Shown here in pieces: positions 23,056 to 33,938 of a DNA stretch of 64,000 nt (position 1 is the first letter of the stretch; each line of letters opens with the position of its first letter). Source of the stretch: Podaxis mareebaensis. Lineage: Eukaryota > Basidiomycota > Agaricomycetes > Agaricales > Agaricaceae. The stretch spans positions 1-64,000 of the forward strand of contig JAEUWP010000381.1 of assembly GCA_018524725.1 (NCBI GenBank), in the 5' to 3' direction. Position numbers and translations under genes: made by a program. The notes under the pieces were generated by a model. The model did no database searches. It was not told where the DNA came from and worked only from the letters and a program-made list of their open reading frames with translations.

Positions 23056-23175
23056 GTACCGCTGACACCCGCGTGGGTCAAGACCCAGTACCGCAAGGTG
23101 CCGCAAAGTACCGCAAAGTGCCGCAGGATCCTGCAAAAGTTGATCCCGCGGTACCGCTAACAAAGTGCCGCTAGA
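23056..23175. repeat. Left subterminal GTACCGC/GTGCCGC repeats
   Basis: Copies of GTACCGC, GTGCCGC and GCGGTACCGC follow each other closely just inside the left end. Similar copies sit just inside the right end. Such subterminal motifs commonly serve as transposase binding sites; here that is inference. Confidence 0.7.
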
Positions 23176-23584
23176 TGCCGCTGTTTGCAATAACATACCC
23201 TCCTTGATGATGTTGCAACCAGTTATCTACCGCCTTTGGTAGGGTGGTTTCTACATGTAACATACGGTCTGTGGTATTAGTTGGCAAACCCTAAGTAATA
23301 CTCTCAGATAGTGTCGCAATTCAACATAATACTCTCATGAGGTGTCGAGTGTATTGAACACGACCTACATGAATAAAAGAATAATTAATTAGATCAACTG
23401 CGATAACTTCTACGAAGCCTCGGTTTTGGCATCAGATTATGTACCTCTCATTGGTCTCATTCAGGATCCTCCCCTCTAAAACCGACGAGTGGTATGTCCT
23501 CAATGGATGGTGTTCTCAGGCTTGGTGTTAGCATTGGACCTCTCTAGGAAATTAATTAGGACAGCGATCTGTTTGATACAAAGT

Positions 23585-23880
23585 GGAGTGCTCACCCTAT
23601 ATCAAGTGGAACTGCTGGATGGCGAAACAAATCAGAGTGAACATCAGCAACAATGCCAAATGTGTTTGAGTTAAGCCGATGGACCTGTGCCAAGTACAGT
23701 AAGACCGAGGTGCTCACCCTATATCAAGTGGAATTACTGGATGGCAAAACGAATCAGAGTGAACGTCAGGAACCATTGCTAAACTCACCCTATATCAAGT
23801 GGAATTACTGGACAGTGAAACAAATCAGAGTGAACGTCAGGAACCATTGCTAAATGAGTTTGAATTAAGTTGACACACCT
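23585..23880. repeat. Three direct repeats of 75-120 bp
   Basis: CTCACCCTATATCAAGTGGA begins each copy at about 23593, 23714 and 23784, followed by CTGGA...AAATCAGAGTGAAC. Copies 1 and 3 also share a tail (GTACAGTAAGACC). Confidence 0.8.
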
Positions 23881-23924
23881 GTGTCAAGTACAGTAAGACC
23901 TGTACTTGGGCACCTGCTACTGCT

Positions 23925-24215
23925 TGATATCGCTTGGTATGGCATCCAGTACCGCTTGGTATGGCATCCAGTACCGCTTGGTATGGCATCCAGTACCGCT
24001 TGGTATGGCATCCAGTACTGCTTGGTACTGTGGCATACTGCATCCAGTACCACACCATGCTGCATCCAGTACCGCTCACTACCACACCCAGTACCACTCA
24101 CTACCGCACCCAGTGCCACTCGCTACCGCACCCAGTACTGCTCACTACCACACCCAGTACCGCTCACTACCACACCCAGTACCATTCACTACCACTGGGT
24201 ACCGCTGCCCTACTG
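23925..24215. repeat. Left internal array of 22-bp units
   Basis: The first units read GCTTGGTATGGCATCCAGTA and are nearly identical. Later units change to a CGCTCACTACCACACCCAGT form. The core CCAGTACCGC recurs. Frames open in several phases here are an artefact of the repeat. Confidence 0.85.
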
Positions 24216-24404
24216 CATGTAGTGCCACCCATCACTGCCACCTATAAGTCAGCAGGTATTACCTGATGAGTATACTAGTCCGGGGTCTTCATTGCATACC
24301 ATTCTAAGTCTTGATACAACTCGGTCTTCACAGCAGCCTCAAGACAAGGACAACATTAAAATTTCGTGACATGAAACTAACAAAAAAAAATGTCCAAAAA
24401 TTGA

Positions 24405-27148
24405 TCACAAATGTCTGACATGCTCCTCTAGAAAGTCCTTGGACCACTTTTCCAACTGCTTAATTGCCCGTCTACTGTCAGCAAATCCATGCAACTTGTC
24501 TCGCCATTTTGTCACATTCACCGGCTCCCGCAAATTATTGTTGACATTTTCATTCAGTATAGAATTGTTGCATTTGACCCACATGAGCTCGTTATGGCCT
24601 GTCCAGCACCCGAAATCCTCTCCACTTCCTTCGAATGACCACGCGAGAGGATACCATGACAACCTCATGACTTGCAATCCAACCCCTACCCAAAGTATGT
24701 CAATAACCCACTGGGGTAAAAACCTACAAGTCTATACTCACCTGAAAATGTCCAATAAACTCCAGAAAGTATCTCCATCTCCTCGTCAGTCAGGTCGTCA
24801 TCCACATAAACCACACCATTACTGTCTTTTGCCATGAACATATGATCTGGGTGGTTGTGAATCCCCCAAGGCCCTCAAGCTGCTTCAGACAGGCTCAGGT
24901 AGTCCATGGCAATCCGCCAGACATAGCCACCTCGGAGTAATGCAGCATGAGATCGTCGCAGAGATAGGATAGACTGGCATTGCTTCTGATAGAATTTGTG
25001 ATCCCTTTTGTTGAAGACATGCCCCAAAAGTCTCATAGGGACAAGTGATGGAGCTGGCTTTTCCTCTGGCACTGGGGGAAGGGAGTCCTGATGTTGGAGG
25101 GTGCAGAAAGCCATTCCCTTCTGCACCAGTTTGAATATGATATCCTCCTCCATCATCCCTTCATCTAGGCAGCAGATGTACAAAGCTGTCGAGGGAGAAG
25201 CCATGGCGATTTTCCAGGGCACTGTGCTTGAAGAGTCGAAGTCAAACATGTACAGGAGCCTTTCCTCACTCCTGACAAACCTGATAGCATTCACCCGTTT
25301 AGTGAAATGCAAAGTTTGTCAGTTGTCAGGAGAGACATCCCACAGGTCTGGGTCCAGTGTTTTTTCTTCCTTTGCCGTGAAACACCTCAGAAATACAAGG
25401 CATAGTTTACCCAGAGGGGTATCAAAGAAAGGATTTGACACCTCGATGCCACAAATGCCCAGAACTGCCAGGAGGGACTTCTTATTGGACTCAGACGTGA
25501 ACTCATTAGAAGATGATGGCATGGGAATCGGTGTGATGAATCCGAAGTGCTTAGAAAGGATGTCCAGCACTTTGTTTCCTGCCTGCACCCCGTCGCTGTC
25601 CTGGCAGATTTTGGGGAGTTTGAGGGGATGGTGGGGCTCACTGAGCTGAGACTGCTCAGAGACAGACTGCGATATGCTTGCAGTGGTTGACTCAGTCTCC
25701 AATCGAGGCGCCGCATTGTTTTGGTCACCATTGCTCACCAATCAGGGCGCCGCGTAGTTTTGTTCACCGCTGCTATCCACAGGATCTTCATCTGGCGTGT
25801 CCTCCCAGTCTTTGCCCCACTTGCGACAGCAATCCCATTCATTGAAGATAGAATCATACCACTTTTGAGATGGACTGAATTCCATCAACGTCTCCTCCCA
25901 TTCATCCTTCTGCACATGCTCCCATACAAATTTAGTGGGGTCATTAAAGTCCCAGTCCCAGACAAATACTGGCGCAGATACAGTTGGTGGGTTCTTTTCA
26001 CGGCTTTCCCTTCTTTGCTGTTCAACAGGGGTCTCTCACTTGATCCTGCATTTGCGAGCTTGCTTCTGCTTCTCAAAGAACAGCTCCCAAAAAGCACGGC
26101 CTGATCTGAATGGGACCATTGTGTCCGTATGAACCATCACAGGCTCGTCAGAGTTGTTCACCCGAGGACTCGCAGTACTAGGCAACCGCTGATCTTGCTG
26201 AGGACTCAGAGGTGTCAGAGGTGTGGGGAGTTCTGCATTGTTCAGGTCGGGACTGAACTCAGGCCAGTCAAACACAGTACTGTCTACAACTTGAACTTTT
26301 TGCGAAGACGGAGAGGGTGAGATCCACATGGTCGCATTTTGCAGGTGTTCTGGCAATGGATGTATTAAGCTGAAGTCCCAGCATTGTGAGCCAGCTCTCT
26401 CTCTTGCACCCCACCAATACCAAACGGGTACTGTCTAGTCAACGAACCACTGCACAGGAGGTTGCTCTGGAACATCATTAGGATTCTGAAGCCAGAGGCC
26501 CACCCATCTGATTCTCCAGAAGTTTTGGAGCAGAGGTGCAGTCTGAATGCTATCCAGAGCAGCCTGGTCCCTCTTGACCTTAACAACCTGCACAAACCAC
26601 CAGGGCGGAGTCAGCCCTTCGACGAATTTGATGCCCTCCAGTGTCTTTCTTGTCATCCAGTACAGCAGTCCAATCCAGATTGCGAACCAATCCCTGCCAG
26701 CCTCTATGTGATGTAAGGCTGCTTCCATAGTTAGGTGGACCTTGTTGTATTTCCAAGTATGAGGAAAAAAAGGACGCATATACACCAGTCCATTCTCCTT
26801 TCCCAAGACTTCAGCAACGTCCCATATCAACTTATCCACCACAAGCCACTGAGATGCCAAGGCACCTTGCATCTGAAAGCTGCCTTCCTGAACACAAGGA
26901 ACACACAATGGGATGTTGCTGAGGGGCTCAAACCAAACGCCACTGTATGGGACTGGTTGGCACGGTACGAATCCCAACCATTCTGTCTCTTTCCTCCATA
27001 ACCGTGGCTCCTGGAAGTCCTCAGCCCTCGAAACACAGTGAGTAAATGTTACTGGTCCATCTTCCATCGGAGGCATATTGACCTTCCTGTCACAATTTGG
27101 CGAGAAGTAAATATCTCCATTCACTATCCATGCACGACCTTCCATCAT
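24405..27148 (-). pseudogene. Transposon ORF A: unknown protein of about 890 codons with five in-frame stops
   Basis: One frame runs from the ATG at 27148 to 24742; after a GT-AG intron (24741-24671) it continues to 24405, making 891 codons in phase. It is broken only by TAG at 26435-26437 and TGA at 26036-26038, 25742-25744, 25319-25321 and 24875-24877. Recognisable text includes LTPPWWFVQVVKVKRDQAAL, WVGLWLQNPNDVPE, WDWDFNDPTKFVWEHV and, near the end, LSWYPLAWSFEGSGEDFGCW, TGHNELMW. I associate these Trp-rich motifs with hypothetical mushroom proteins but know no function. An internal duplication reads NYAAP-stop-LV in one copy and NNAAPRLE in the other, with TGA against CGA. It is probably the second gene of the element. 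Confidence 0.7.
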
Positions 27149-28681
27149 ATATGCGAAGTCACAAACTACAGAAATCCCAGGTGAAATGATAGTCCTGGTG
27201 ATGCCCAGTAACTACAAAAGCGAACTTCTCTGGGGATGCCCAGTAGAAATGCGTGGAAAGGGGTGGTGGTATGGCAGATTGGGTGAAATGGGGTCGGTGA
27301 GCATAGTATTAACTATCAATGAATTAGAATTATATCATGATGGATTGAAAGGCAAGCCTTACCTGTCTTCGTTGTCTTTGACGCTGTGCTCGAGTGTTTG
27401 ATGTCTTTGCAGGTGAGAGTCAAAAATAGTTGGGCATTAATGACTCATGCCATGACCACATCAACCAGGTTATTTGGCCCTGTGTGGTTTTGATGTGGTG
27501 ACTTCTTACCATGCTTCAACATCTTCCTCTATCACAGTCATCTTCCTCCATCACCCTCTCCTACCCCCTACACCTCATATATCTCCATGGCGTGCTGCTC
27601 GTACCCTATCATACCCTACTGTCTCATTTCTCACCTTCCAAGGTGAGTTATTAGCATTCATCACTGTCTGACGTTCCTTGTGTAGGCAACTCATCATTGG
27701 GTATCACCAAGATGACTCACAACACTGTGGCCACTGGGCATCACCAGGGCTTCAAACCTTCTCTACATTTCTCTCACTGTCAAGACTCAAGGCTTCAACT
27801 TCCAAGGTCTTGTGAATGGGCTTCTGATCACTGGGTATCTCCAGGACTTCATCATCCTTCCTTCCCATCAACAAACGACTAGAACAATCAACTATGACAC
27901 TCACCCAAACCCTCCTCAACCCTTACAGATCATCAAGATTGACCCCCAACTACTGCATTACCCCATATATCACTCCAGCCTCGGAGCCTAAATGCGGCAA
28001 TCAATGACAGGGTGGCAGGGTGGCTCTGGGCTTGAGGTCAATTGATAAGATGCATACGACGAATAGATGCATGTATGCCAGTTAGAGAAGGTACATTATC
28101 ATACACTCTTCAACCATACTGTAATGCAATTCTCACACAACGATGTCGAAACCAGTGCTTCCTTCCGGTACCGACAATATGGGCATGCGACATCGGCCCC
28201 TAGCCGGATCAATCCCAATCCTTGGCCCAACAAGCGCATATGCACCTGAGCTGGTATGTTATCACACAATCTTCAATGACACGATAGTATAAATCTCACA
28301 GAACTCAGTCCCTAGGTCGTGGATTGCACATGGCCCAATACACTGCCACTCACACAGGCCCTATTAATTTATTCTGCATTTATCGACACATTATTTTGAA
28401 GAGCTCTCACTACACCATTACTTGTTGGCCTTCACCTTTCCTTTCCCCCTCCCCCTTCCACACCCTTTGCCATTACCTCTTTTCCCATGTGCCTTTGTAT
28501 TCCTGATGAGTGATCCCTCTGCCTCTTCCGCTGGTGCCTCCTGATGTGAGCCCCTTTTAATCCTTTAGTCATGTATCATGAAACTTTTAACTCACTGCCT
28601 TTGCATGTTCCACCTTAATAATATTAACCCTACTGTCCTTTATCTGTCCGTGATATAGGTCGTGCTGTGTCATATACTTCA
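27149..28681. other. Transposon interior without a supported gene
   Basis: This lies between the 3' end of the transposase-side ORFs and the start of ORF A. Only short motif-free frames are present. It presumably contains the promoter and 5' leader of ORF A. Confidence 0.4.
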
Positions 28682-29734
28682 TCACTGTTTATCACACTTC
28701 GCAGTGGTCATATAACACACCTTGTCCTCCTTCTCCAGGTGTGATTCCCAACCTGGTGGAATTTTGGTGTATGGATCCCACAGATCTTGGTGGCCCTCTG
28801 ATTCCAGACCCCACTGGTAATTTCCACCCTCCCCAGCATACCATGATGTATCAAACATCAAACGCTCCAGGTAGTAGATGCATTCCTTGTCAACGTCCTT
28901 CCCCACCTGAGGTCTCCAATACATCAGTGAAAGCCATGCTGCAGATAAACGCATTTCCCCAGATGCATGGCTGCCTGTCTGGTGCTGCGCGACCAATATA
29001 TTTGCAGCATGCCAAACAGCCATTTTTGCAACCCAGATTGGACGCAAGGTTGGATCAGATTGACAGATCTCCTGCTCTATCCAGTTTGTGATCTGGCCAA
29101 CATCTTCTACTGTCAGTGTTCCGAAACGGGGTGCTTCTCGAGATTTCTTTGCGGGGAACCTCGCCATATCTACAATGCTCCTTGGGTCAAACATGAATCT
29201 CTGCAAAATGTCATGGTGAGGTCTTAAAATGTTGTCGATCTCCTTGGTGTATGGTATCAGTGTAGGATTCTCAAGGGCGGCAGTCAGGGTGAATTCCTCT
29301 GCATTGCATGCCAAAACCCATTTGCCAAGCTAAGTGGTGGGGTCAGAATGCAATCAGCCATGACTACAACATGCTTACTCATGTACGTCTTCATTCCTCG
29401 GCCTGCTTCCATAATGGCATAACAAGACGCCCATCTTCAATCACTGTCACTGTCCCTGGAAGCTTTGGGTCATTGGGGATTTCACAACCTCTCCACCATT
29501 TGACTCTCCATCTGGATTCCTGTTTCAAGTGCTCTACCAGTCAAACTGGGTAGCAGAAGTCGCCTATGCGGGCTAGCGCCCCTTGACCTACTCTGAAATC
29601 GGTAAGTAGTAGTCCAACTCTGCCGGCCGAATAACTCACCTAAGCCCAGCTGCTCCAGGTGGTAGCCGCTCGACCTCGTATTTCCTCAGTCTATGACAAC
29701 CATCAGTGATACACTCTTGTTCATCCAGTGGGAC
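28682..29734 (-). pseudogene. Transposon ORF downstream of the PHD-like finger: BAH/chromo-like segment and unknown C-terminus
   Basis: Exon text begins VPLDEQECITDGCHRLRKYE at 29734, splices to VGQGALARIGDFCYPV, then TGA, then LVEHLKQESRWRVKWWRGCE. It continues EDGRLVMPLWKQAEE and, after an intron, CNAEEFTLTAALENPTLIPY, ending IPPGWESHLEKEDKVCYM. The R-x-GDFCYPV...W.VKWWRG part resembles reader-type modules (BAH or chromo-like) that recognise chromatin; this is a weak inference. In-frame TGA codons occur where Arg would fit. It starts exactly where the preceding ORF stops (TAG used as an acceptor), so both may be one polypeptide of about 1,650 residues; I could not find a canonical donor to prove it. 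Confidence 0.5.
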
Positions 29735-32700
29735 CTACAACAATGCAACTCTAGCACTCTCTTTAGAAGGTGCTATGGCACACTCATGGCAACTAAATCA
29801 TTGTTTTGCAGCAGTGTCATGACTTGCTGGGGATTGCTGGCATGCAATGTGAGAGTGGCATAGACACCTGAGACACTGGACCAATGGTCCATGCTGAATG
29901 GAATAAACCTCGTCATAATCACCAGCCAAGCCACAACAACATCGAATGCGGATACCATATGACTGAGTTTCACATTCCGTATCAGTGCTCCAGGCACGCA
30001 GTGAGGGGATGAGTGAAGCAGTGACCTCTTGCTCTGTCTCAACTTCTGTCTGAGCATCCTCCATAGGTGATACAGGCAATGAATGGTGTTCCTCCTCTTC
30101 GGTGTCTTCTTTGGCCATCTGGGCATCCTCTGTTGGTGATACAGGCAAGGAATGGTGCTCTCCATCTGTGCCTTCTTCAGCGTCCTGTGATTCTGCAGCA
30201 GACTGTTCACTCAGGAAGCCCAGCTCGTCAGGCAGTTTCAGATATTTGTGCATTAAGGAAGGGTGGATGTATTCCAAGGTCTTGGTTGGATGCTTTGTCC
30301 AGACTCGACATTTGGGGTCCATGCGAGATAGATCACGTCTCACACATTGCATTGCAGATGCTCTATGGAAGAGGTCGGTTTCCAGGAATTCAATTCCCAG
30401 TTCAGCATAGCAGGCTTTGATTCAGTCGTGGTAGAATTGTTCCTGCACCCGTAATCCACTGTGCAGTCGATAAACAACAATATGATGCAAGCAGCCATCT
30501 GGGAGGGTAGGATCTGGACCTGCCAACTTAGAGGAAATCTTGGCTCCAGATGTGTGGATGCATCTGCCATTGTTACACATATCATTGTACATGTAGAGGG
30601 AGTGGTCACAGGTGTTGAGGTAGCGAGCAATAAAGTGACCCTTTTGGTGGTCTTTGAGCCCATATCCCACCAGATTGTATATCATCTTGTGTTTCTTGGC
30701 ATGACTGGGGCATGCTGCATTAAGGGTAGAGGGGATATCCCATGGCAATGCATTACCCTGTGTGTCAATGGAGAGTTCCACGATGAGGATGACAGGGATG
30801 TTGATGACCAGATGACTAATATCGGCACATTGACCATCACATATCTGCACTTCTTGATACTGGCACCAACATGGATTATTTTCAATGGGCGTATCCTTGA
30901 ACGTGATGAGATTCATAAACCAGGCCGCAAAGTCTCCATTAAATTCAGCAAAGTCGGAAGGCATGGTTGTTAGTTCACTGCGCATACATGGGTTAGGGTA
31001 TATCCACATGTGCCTAAGATCACCAGTTGCTAAGTCCATGCAATAGTGGATATCAATATCCAGAACCGTAAAGTATGCGACAGGCGTGACACAGTCAGAG
31101 AAATAGCTGTTCTGGTGGTCTTGGTGAAGACCTATCCACAGCCACGCCTATGCAGTTGAATTAGCTCAGCGATCCCTGACAAGAGAGTGAGAAGCCCACT
31201 GTCAGAGAATTGGCCTCAAATGCATCTGCAAGGATGTATTCATGTAGTGCATCACAAATCTCATCCCTTCCCTGGACAAGCCACATTGGATCGCAGGTCT
31301 CTTCAGTGTGATGGAGGAGGTGTTGGAAGACCACAAGCATCATAGAGTTGTCGCCAATGCGATGGATAACCTTTCGGAATTCTTCAATTGCTGGGAGGAT
31401 AGCCACATAGAGAAGCTGGAGGCATGTGTCGAGCCAACATGATTGATTGTCCCACTGATATGAGGCTTCTCCGAAAGCACCTTCCATGACACTCTCACTA
31501 GTCTGACCTTTCCTTCATGGTGACTTTGGCATTTTTCGAGTGGTAAAATGGGTGGAGACTGAGGCCTTGCTGAAAGCCACACCCTCAGTGACGCTCTCGC
31601 TGGTTTGACCTTTCTTCCAATGTGGCTTCAAGACTTTCACATCGACCAAGGCCTTGCTGACAGTGTTGGTAACCATGCGCTCATCACTCAAGTGCTCGCC
31701 AACTTCTGCTTTCTTGTGAGAAGACTCTGTCTTGACCTTGGGGATTAGCTTCGCAGCAGTGTCAGGTGGTCGACCATCGTTAACAAATCGAGTCTTCCTC
31801 TTGTGAGGCGATGTGGATTCGCTGCATTTCCGTTTCCACTTGGGAGTTGCAGGAATCACCACTGCAGCTTCAACTTTTTCTTGTTCTTTCTTCCACCAAT
31901 TTCGTGCCCCATAGTCGGATGGATTCCCCACTGGTAAGTCATTCAGTAATATATTTTCACAATTCTGTCGTATGTCTTACTTTGCAACCCTTTGTAGTCA
32001 TCTTCAAACATCATGGCCCATCGATGCAAGGCTCTTAAACCCTCAAAAAACCAGTGGTTCTGTCCAGCATATGAGTAAAGTTGGAAATGCAATGACTCCT
32101 GAGTGTTGGTAGTTTCGGGTAAAAGGTCCTAAAGCTCCAGTGACATCTTCATGTAGGCAGGGAATATCATGATCAAATGGGCCTTTTGAAGCCACCACTC
32201 CAACCAGTTGATAACAAGGGGGAAGTCGGTGAGCAATCCCTCGACAGTCTTGATAAAATCATTGATTGAGGTAATGGTCAAGAGATTGAGAGCACACTTT
32301 ATGAAATCCTCCTTTTTGTGGAGGTCCATGACTCTGGTGATACAAGCTACCCTGGTGGCAGCTTGGTGGAAGTGTTCAGCACAGCCTCATACAAGATTTT
32401 CGGTGGCGTCTCGGAGTTCGTCCTCACTATGGGAGTCATGACAAATGTGCTGGAAGCTGATGAAGCCTTGGATGAAGCCTTCTCACTGGGCTTCACTGAA
32501 ATCCATGACCTAGGAATACATGTCAGGAGTCACTGAATGTGCCCAGAACCTCAACATACCGTGCCAAACATCTCTTCCCTAAGTGATATGCCATGTTGCT
32601 CGGCCTGGGATTCGATTGTCTGGAAGACATTGAGGAAGTGGATGTGGTAATACTCTGCCGTGCCACCAGCCATAAAGGAAATGACAGTAGGCATCCAGCA

Positions 32701-33938
32701 TTGAAGTACAGGTGAAAACACAGAAGACATCATCAAAACCCAGCTCGGTTCTGCCCAAAAGCCATGAGTGGCATCAGCTACCATTCCACAAGCAAGATCC
32801 CATTCCAGCTCCTCGTTTTCATACAGTACTTGGGATGCCATGAAGTCAGTTTGGAAGCACATAATGTTGACGGTGCTGATTTGTGAGAACTTTGTGAAGT
32901 AGGGATAATCATTCATGAATTCTTTGAGGGTGTCAAAGAAACACATGGGGTCTGGAGGAGTGTGGTCTTGGCACACTCTATTCAATTTGTAAGTGACTCG
33001 TCCTTGCGAATGAAGAGCAGCTGAGATTTCTCTGACTGACTTTCCAGGTCCCTTTAGAGTTCGTATTCCGAATTGCAAGGCTGCAGGACCCACTGTAGGG
33101 TTCTGAATGGCCATCTCATCGAATTCCTCTTGCTCCCCAGGGAGCAGATGTAAAGGTCTTGGTGGCCGTCGATGTTCGTGAGTGCCTTGATGTATATAAT
33201 ATATACTGCCTTTCCAGGTGTACTGATATGCCTTAAGCCCACACCAGATATGTTCTAGTTCGGCACTGCAGCGGCATAGCACTGGATCACTGGTTTTGGG
33301 ATCTGTAAGTTGTCTTCGGCATGCAGTGCGGTCGGTTAAAGGGCAAACTGTGAATTGGCAGCCTTCAGTTCAGCAGTGGATGATGCCCAGACAAGTGCAT
33401 ATTGACAAATGTCCATCATCTGGAATTGGTGCATCTACCCAACCTTTCTGGTTTCTTCCCCCCTGATTCTCCACTGCCCAATGGACAGGAACCCACTTCC
33501 CCTTAATGAGATCATCAGTTGTAAAATTGCGCTTTGCAAGTCCCTGCACCCAGGGATCCCATGGCTCCACTTCTGGTATGAAGTCGTCACTAGGCCTCAG
33601 AGGACCATATAGAACCATCCTGCTCGACTTGGATGCTTTGGCAGGCACAGCAGGAATTGCAGGACTTGGCTTAGTGGGGCCTATAGGAGCGTGACTGGTG
33701 AGCGAAGGGACTGGATTTGGTGTTGGGACTATGCCAGGATGAGGAAATGAATAGAGGCTATGTGAGGACCGGGGGCCAGGGTTGTGTAACAGTGCTTCAG
33801 ACGTCGAATTGATGGCAGCTTTCAAGGATCCGAGGAGACCCTCTACCTGAGTGATGTCTTAGAAGTCATAAGTGTAACTTTTGAACATGGGGTTAAAGAG
33901 AAAATTAACTTACAGGCCTCTACATTTGAAACTGGCAT
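29735..33938 (-). pseudogene. GCM-like zinc finger / Mutator-like transposase / USP-like protease / PHD-like finger fusion
   Basis: Exons 33938-33914, 33857-32560, 32509-31981, 31930-31200 and 31147-29735 keep one frame for 1,331 codons; an in-frame ATG at 34016 could add 26. Order: Pro/Ser-rich start; Cys/His region (ICTCLGIIHC, GCQFTVCP, GTHEHRRPP) like GCM/WRKY-type fingers of fungal MULEs; transposase with D in VADATHGFW, D in VMDFSEAQ and E in LPETTNTQESLH; then VNDGRPPDTA. A USP-like domain follows, with the Cys box DNQSCWLDTCLQLLY and the His box LVGYGLKDHQKGHFIARY. Last is a C4HC3-like finger (RCCCGLAGDYDEVY, VQCLRCLCHSHIAC, FSCHEC). In-frame stops are TGA at 33370, 32483, 32387, 31515, 30422 and 29798 plus one TAG at 32129. 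Confidence 0.8.

Larger units (their letters stand above)
22591..23160 (+). pseudogene. cel5A: 5' half of GH5_5 endoglucanase: signal peptide, CBM1 and linker, running into the transposon
   Basis: Exons 22591-22678, 22734-22744, 22803-22860 and 22925 onward. The product has a signal peptide (LGSALAVRGQA) and a complete CBM1 (VWQQCGGIGWIGATTC, VPGAVCTVLND, FSQC). A Ser/Thr/Pro linker ends in TTKPTTSSPP at 23030. From 23031 the frame is transposon sequence and stops at 23158-23160, so the present gene could encode a secreted CBM1 protein of about 130 residues with a foreign basic tail. The catalytic half lies at 37862-39188. Omitting the element and one copy of GTTCCCCACC gives SSPPVTAGKLKFAG in one frame. 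Family members cut internal beta-1,4 bonds of cellulose. Confidence 0.9.

Noticed and set aside
23925..24215. Regularly repeated 22-bp units resembling a CRISPR array
   Set aside because: Units are contiguous without unique spacers, and the host is a fungus.
23881..24266. Three overlapping plus-strand ORFs of about 110 codons each
   Set aside because: They are the three phases of a 22-bp repeat array with no stop in the unit; not genes.
24405..33938. TGA recoded as a sense codon (selenocysteine or variant code)
   Set aside because: Neighbouring host genes end normally, one at TGA, two TAG stops also occur, and an internal duplicate has CGA at the same place; CpG decay explains it better.
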